Below are positions 25,887-26,083 of a stretch of 26,083 bases of DNA, piece after piece (the first letter of the stretch is position 1; each line of letters opens with the position of its first letter). The stretch covers positions 5,603 to 31,685 of the IMG/VR virus record IMGVR_UViG_3300000115_000108; one strand, written 5' to 3'. The notes beneath the pieces were generated by a model. It did not search any database and had not been told where the DNA came from. It was given only the letters and a program-made list of their open reading frames with translations. The stretch comes from a virus. Made by a program: the position numbers and the translations under genes.

Positions 25887-26083
25887 TTACCTTTTCTTTT
25901 TCTTTTTCTTAAAGGGATTTGATGGTTTTTTTATTTTTTTGAATGGAGCCGCGATTGCGTTACCTGCCGCCTTGCAGGCATTTGCCGCTGGTCTTGTATC
26001 AACTGTAATACTAGGAGATAATGTAACACCAACACCAAGTGCTAATTTAACATCTGCACCTACTGTAAGTTTACCATCATCAA
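25887..26083 (-). CDS. C-terminal part of an unrecognised protein with Lys-rich tail
   Basis: The last 65 codons of a gene whose start lies beyond the right edge. The visible part reads DDGKLTVGADVKLALGVGVT (strand-like, alternating hydrophobic), SPSITVDTRPAANACKAAGN, then a basic tail with KKIKKPSNPFKKKKKKR. The alternating pattern suggests beta structure such as an outer membrane or virion strand domain, and the basic tail may bind nucleic acid or membrane. The stop lies six bases before the DUF1353 start. Confidence 0.55.
   Translation of the reverse strand, partial: DDGKLTVGADVKLALGVGVTLSPSITVDTRPAANACKAAGNAIAAPFKKIKKPSNPFKKKKKKR

Overview
The window looks like part of the genome of a T4-like (myovirus-type) tailed phage, probably a marine one infecting a Gram-negative host. 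The DNA is AT-rich. Every supported gene lies on the minus strand, and genes are packed head to tail with TAATG or ATGA overlaps. Recognisable T4-type genes are a gp59-like helicase loader next to a gp33-like late-transcription coactivator (the T4 order), a gp61-like primase, and class Ia ribonucleotide reductase NrdA/NrdB. Several small families typical of T4-like cyanophages and pelagiphages (DUF5856, DUF6433, an FmdB-like protein, a DUF1353 protein) are also present. No host chromosomal gene, integrase, tRNA, CRISPR array or insertion sequence was seen. Host identity is inference only.

In transcription order the window reads from the right end to the left. The right end (26083 to about 23680) holds the tail of a Lys-rich protein, a DUF1353 membrane protein, a likely holin-like 54-residue membrane protein, a coiled-coil inner-membrane protein overlapped out of frame by a lipoprotein gene (Rz/Rz1-like spanin architecture), and two small membrane proteins. 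Next (23632 to 20234) come two exported proteins, one with a very Glu-rich middle, and two membrane-anchored coiled-coil proteins. The block 20193 to 13851 is for nucleotides and DNA: primase, NrdA, NrdB, a nitroreductase-like flavoprotein, an isochorismatase-like hydrolase, a zinc ribbon protein and a RuvC-like nuclease.

From 13749 to about 9180 there is an accessory stretch of short genes. It includes a 2H-phosphoesterase-like protein, a glutaredoxin and an unusual run of exported or lipid-anchored small proteins. From 9092 to 2011 there are a winged-helix-like protein, DUF6433, a SprT-like metalloprotease, a membrane-anchored glucosaminidase, SufE, DUF5856, an M15 endopeptidase and a second isochorismatase-like paralogue. 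The left end (1947 to 1) has a RecB-like PD-(D/E)XK nuclease, an exported protein, gp33 and gp59.

Regulation can be read from the sequence. Seven gaps contain near-perfect host-type promoters with an invariant GC before the -35 box (GCTTGAC or GCTTGAT) and exactly 17 bases to the -10 box. Three places carry the T4 late promoter word TATAAATA. Together with gp33 this fits an early/middle versus late programme. No stretch over 300 bases lacks a gene. Eight short genes or gene candidates were added by reading the gaps: 3120..3293, 3687..3779, 9556..9684, 10544..10702, 22716..22823, 25120..25284 and the two edge fragments.
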